The notes under the pieces are model-generated. The model was not told where the DNA came from and made no database searches. It worked only from the letters and a program-made list of their open reading frames with translations. Both the position numbers and the translations under genes were made by a program. From positions 123,570,621 through 123,634,620 of the forward strand of contig NC_091125.1 of assembly GCF_040183065.1 (NCBI RefSeq): a DNA stretch of 64,000 bases, given 5' to 3'. This document shows positions 61,500-64,000 of the stretch, piece after piece (position 1 is the first letter of the stretch; each line of letters starts with the position of its first letter). The DNA comes from Periplaneta americana. Lineage: Eukaryota; Arthropoda; Insecta; Blattodea; Blattidae.

Positions 61500-61910
61500 G
61501 CACGATAACAGAGACAGAATATTGGTCTGAGCTTACACCTGAAGAAATTCTGCAGGCTATTAGCTTACACTTGAAGAAATTCTCCAGGCCGTGAAGCTTA
61601 CACAGCAAGATATTCTTCTGGCCGTGAAGTTTACATATAAAGACATTCTCCTGGTCGTGAAACGTATACCTACCGAGCAAATACATTCTTCTGGCCGTGA
61701 TGCTTAAAACTGAAGCTTAAACTTGAATATATTCTTCAGCTATGAAGCTGATACCTGAAGATATTCTTCAGGTCATGATGCTTAATGTAGAAGATATTAT
61801 TCAGAACTTGAGGATAACACCTGGAGATATTCTTTGTAGCTTACACCTACATATATCCTTCAGATTGTTGAAACTTACTTAGATTGTGAAGGCTACCTTC
61901 AGACTGAAGT
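61500..61910. repeat. Diverged ~35-40-bp array
   Basis: Units share GAAGCTTACACCTGAAGA and TATTCTTCAGGCCGTG; about ten copies of uneven length with many changes. The motif TATTCTTCAG persists to about 62000. An old decayed satellite. Confidence 0.7.
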
Positions 61911-62820
61911 TTACTCAAAGATGTTCTTCACAGTTAAATTTATAAGACAATGGAGACAATCATTACATTATGAACCTTAGAGCAGAATATATTCTTCAGG
62001 TTGTGAATCAGTGGAAATTTCTGTTCTCAATAGATGGAACAAATAATTATAATTTAAGTATGAAGTAAACCGAAATTCACATGCGAAGAATGAAAATAAT
62101 GTGTTTATTTTAAAAGATAAATATATGCCATTACAGATGAGTGGCTAAATCACTTTCAAAGAATTATTAAACAACGTCATCAAACACATATTCTTAATTA
62201 CAGAATTAAGGAAAAACTAATATGGCACAACTAAGGAAGAGATGGCTTATAAATTTTCAGCCAAAATCTACTTATAGTCAAATTCATGAAAAATATTATA
62301 TTTAAACTGAATTGCCATCGGTTAAGTTCAGACACACGGCCCTTACAGTGGCAATTCAAGTAAGCAGTAGCACACAAGTATCAATAGGTTTCCAACAACT
62401 ATAAGAGGCATAGCAACATTTTCTGTTTTTGTGCGCTTTAAAAAGTTTTCTTCAAACAGAGCTGGCAATGATCTTGCGTGAATCTTGCTAGTCCGACATA
62501 GCATTACCTTGTTATTAAACCAGGATGCATGCAACGTTTCATGACTCGAAGGGTAAAGGCAATAATGAGGATAAGGAACGCAATTATATGTATTATAATA
62601 TGGGGGAGAAAAAGCCTTTTTGGTATAGACAATCAACGTGCTGCGGAGGCGACACTGGGTTAGCTTTACAGTTGAGAGATTCCTTTCAGGCACCCCCAAT
62701 CCTTTGCTTAATTTTAGCTTTTGTTTCCGTGGAGATCAAGTATTGGGCTATGAGATACTCTTCTGAGTATATTATAATGGTTTATTCATATAAAATTTAG
62801 TTATTAGCTTTATTACAGAT
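61911..62820. other. No recognised feature
   Basis: AT-rich DNA. ORFs of 118 (minus, 62343-62699) and 91 codons (plus, 62525-62800) overlap on opposite strands without a known domain. Confidence 0.4.
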
Positions 62821-62997
62821 AGGTCGGTCGGTCGGTCGGTCGGTCGGTCGGTCGGTCGGTCGGTCGGTCGGTCGGTCGGTCGGTCGGTCGGTCAGTCAGT
62901 CAGTCAGTCAGGTCAGGTCAGGTCAGGTCAGTCGGCCATTCAGTCAGGTCAGTCAGTCAGTCAGTCAGTCAGTCAGTCAGTCAGTCAGTCAGTCAAT
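62821..62997. repeat. Two-phase (CGGT)n-(CAGT)n microsatellite
   Basis: About 18 CGGT units (62821-62892) change to CAGT (62893-62997) with four CAGGT-type 5-base units between. The CGGT part is CpG-dense and the CAGT part is what it would give after CpG decay. Confidence 0.95.
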
Positions 62998-63127
62998 CAA
63001 TTTTAAAGACTTCATATCGTCGCTTCAATCATATTTCCCTTTTCTCTACTGTTCCTTTAATCCTTTCCCCTCGAATAAGTACATTTCGAATGATTAAATA
63101 TTATAACATTTCTAGCAACATAATATA

Positions 63128-63875
63128 CAGGGTGATTCACGATGATTTACCGACCCTTAAGGAGCTTATTCTCGAAGCCATTCTGAGAAAAAAGGTCATA
63201 TAAACATTTGTCCTAGTCTCAATATTTTCAGAATTACACTAATTTGAAGTTTTTGTAAAATACTATTATTCTTGAGTTATAAGGATAAAACAATATTACA
63301 GATAATGAATGAACTATTCAGGAGTATCATTTCTTTAATTAACTAGAAAACTAAAAATGTATTGTGAAGTCCATAGTTTCTTCGTACAGAATTTTCTTTT
63401 TTTCGATTTTCAACTACAAAATTATATTTTCTTACGCATTTATCATAACAATTGTTACAAATAACGCAACTCTTGTAAATTCTTTAAGACTGTACATTAG
63501 GATGCATAATTAAACTGCAAAGAATAAAGTTCCTAAAGTCGTATGATTTTTATCAATTTTTGTGGTAAGAGCTTAAGAATAATGTCATTTTTTGTTAAAA
63601 ATTGGAAAATAAAATCTGGGCAAAACAATTAACAATACATTTTTAGCTTCAGAACACTAGCCAATTAAAGAAATGATACTTCTGAATAGTTCATTCTCTA
63701 TTTGTAATATTTTTTTACCCTGAAAACTGAAGAAAAATGATATTTTACTAACAACTTCAAATTGGAGTAACTTTGAAAATATTGAGATTAGGACAAATGT
63801 TTATATGACTTTTTTTGCTCAGAATGTCTTCGGAAATAAGCTCCGTAAGGAACGGTAAATCCTCGTGAATCACCC
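63128..63875. mobile_element. Foldback element with ~260-bp arms
   Basis: Left arm (63128-63395) and reverse of right arm (about 63610-63875) share GGGTGATTCACGA, GATTTACCG, GGAGCTTATT, CATATAAACATTTGTCCTA, TCTCAATATTTTCA, GAATGAACTATTCAG, AGTATCATTTCTTTAATT and CTAAAAATGTATTGT. TA|CAGGGTGATTC at the left end is Tc1/mariner-like; the right end stops at CACCC without the expected TGTA. Centre about 215 bp, non-coding. Confidence 0.85.
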
Positions 63876-64000
63876 GTTTGGTCCATACCCTTATCGACAT
63901 CCCAATGAAGCCAATTGGAATCGTTGCAGAAAACCTAATCTGAAATAATTTTCAGAAAATATCCAATATTCCTCTTTTCTTAAGTCAAAATACAAGATAG

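Overview
This 64 kb window looks like intergenic or intronic DNA from a large, repeat-rich insect genome. I found no complete host protein-coding gene, no rRNA or tRNA gene and no CRISPR array. The SINE and LINE tail types (for example the AAGGCC hairpin before a TAAA tail) and the many piggyBac, hAT, pogo, mariner and Helitron remnants resemble what I know from cockroaches and termites (Blattodea). That assignment is from memory of repeat families, not from a search.

Layout. At 1-1.7 kb a broken piggyBac transposase carries a SINE and itself sits in a TA-flanked DNA element. A foldback element follows at 1.7-2.5 kb. Two tandem arrays lie at 3.6-5.3 and 5.6-6.4 kb, then a second foldback at 6.7-7.3 kb. 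At 8.0 kb a short LINE insertion abuts a 42-bp satellite (8.3-9.6 kb). At 11-14 kb there is a 1.06-kb TIR element, a 223-bp palindrome and a broken LINE reverse transcriptase. At 17.8-18.9 kb there is a SINE and a LINE tail inside a dispersed repeat. At 20.3 kb is half of a mariner-derived inverted repeat. At 21.4-23.3 kb are two Helitron-like copies head to tail. At 23.7-24.3 kb is a tyrosine-recombinase fragment between 17-bp inverted repeats. At 25.4-26.9 and 33.3-34.2 kb are two pogo-like elements. At 29.1, 32.6 and 43.1 kb are SINEs sharing a central domain. hAT-type elements with near-identical 8-bp target duplications lie at 36.9-38.1 and 47.4-48.2 kb. At 39.6-40.2 kb is the full mariner foldback, and at 41.3-41.9 kb a deleted mariner-like element. 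At 42.2-42.9 kb is a LINE with a 15-bp target duplication. At 44.8-46.9 kb a 40-bp satellite is open in all six frames. At 49.2-50.3 kb is an inverted second copy of the 11-kb element, and at 51.9-52.4 kb a Harbinger-like element. At 56.2-58.2 kb a 20-bp satellite is split by a 457-bp insertion. At 62.8-63.9 kb are a two-phase microsatellite and another foldback.

How the parts work together: there is no operon or pathway here. The window records nested transposition, with insertions dated relative to one another by target duplications, and microsatellites and minisatellites growing from retroelement tails. At least five elements are built as long inverted repeats and could fold into hairpin RNA if transcribed. 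The only hints of host function are weak: a perfect RFX X-box match at 25.0 kb and a YY1-like site with a splice-donor match at 16.0 kb. Long ORFs in the satellites are by-products of stop-free units, not genes.
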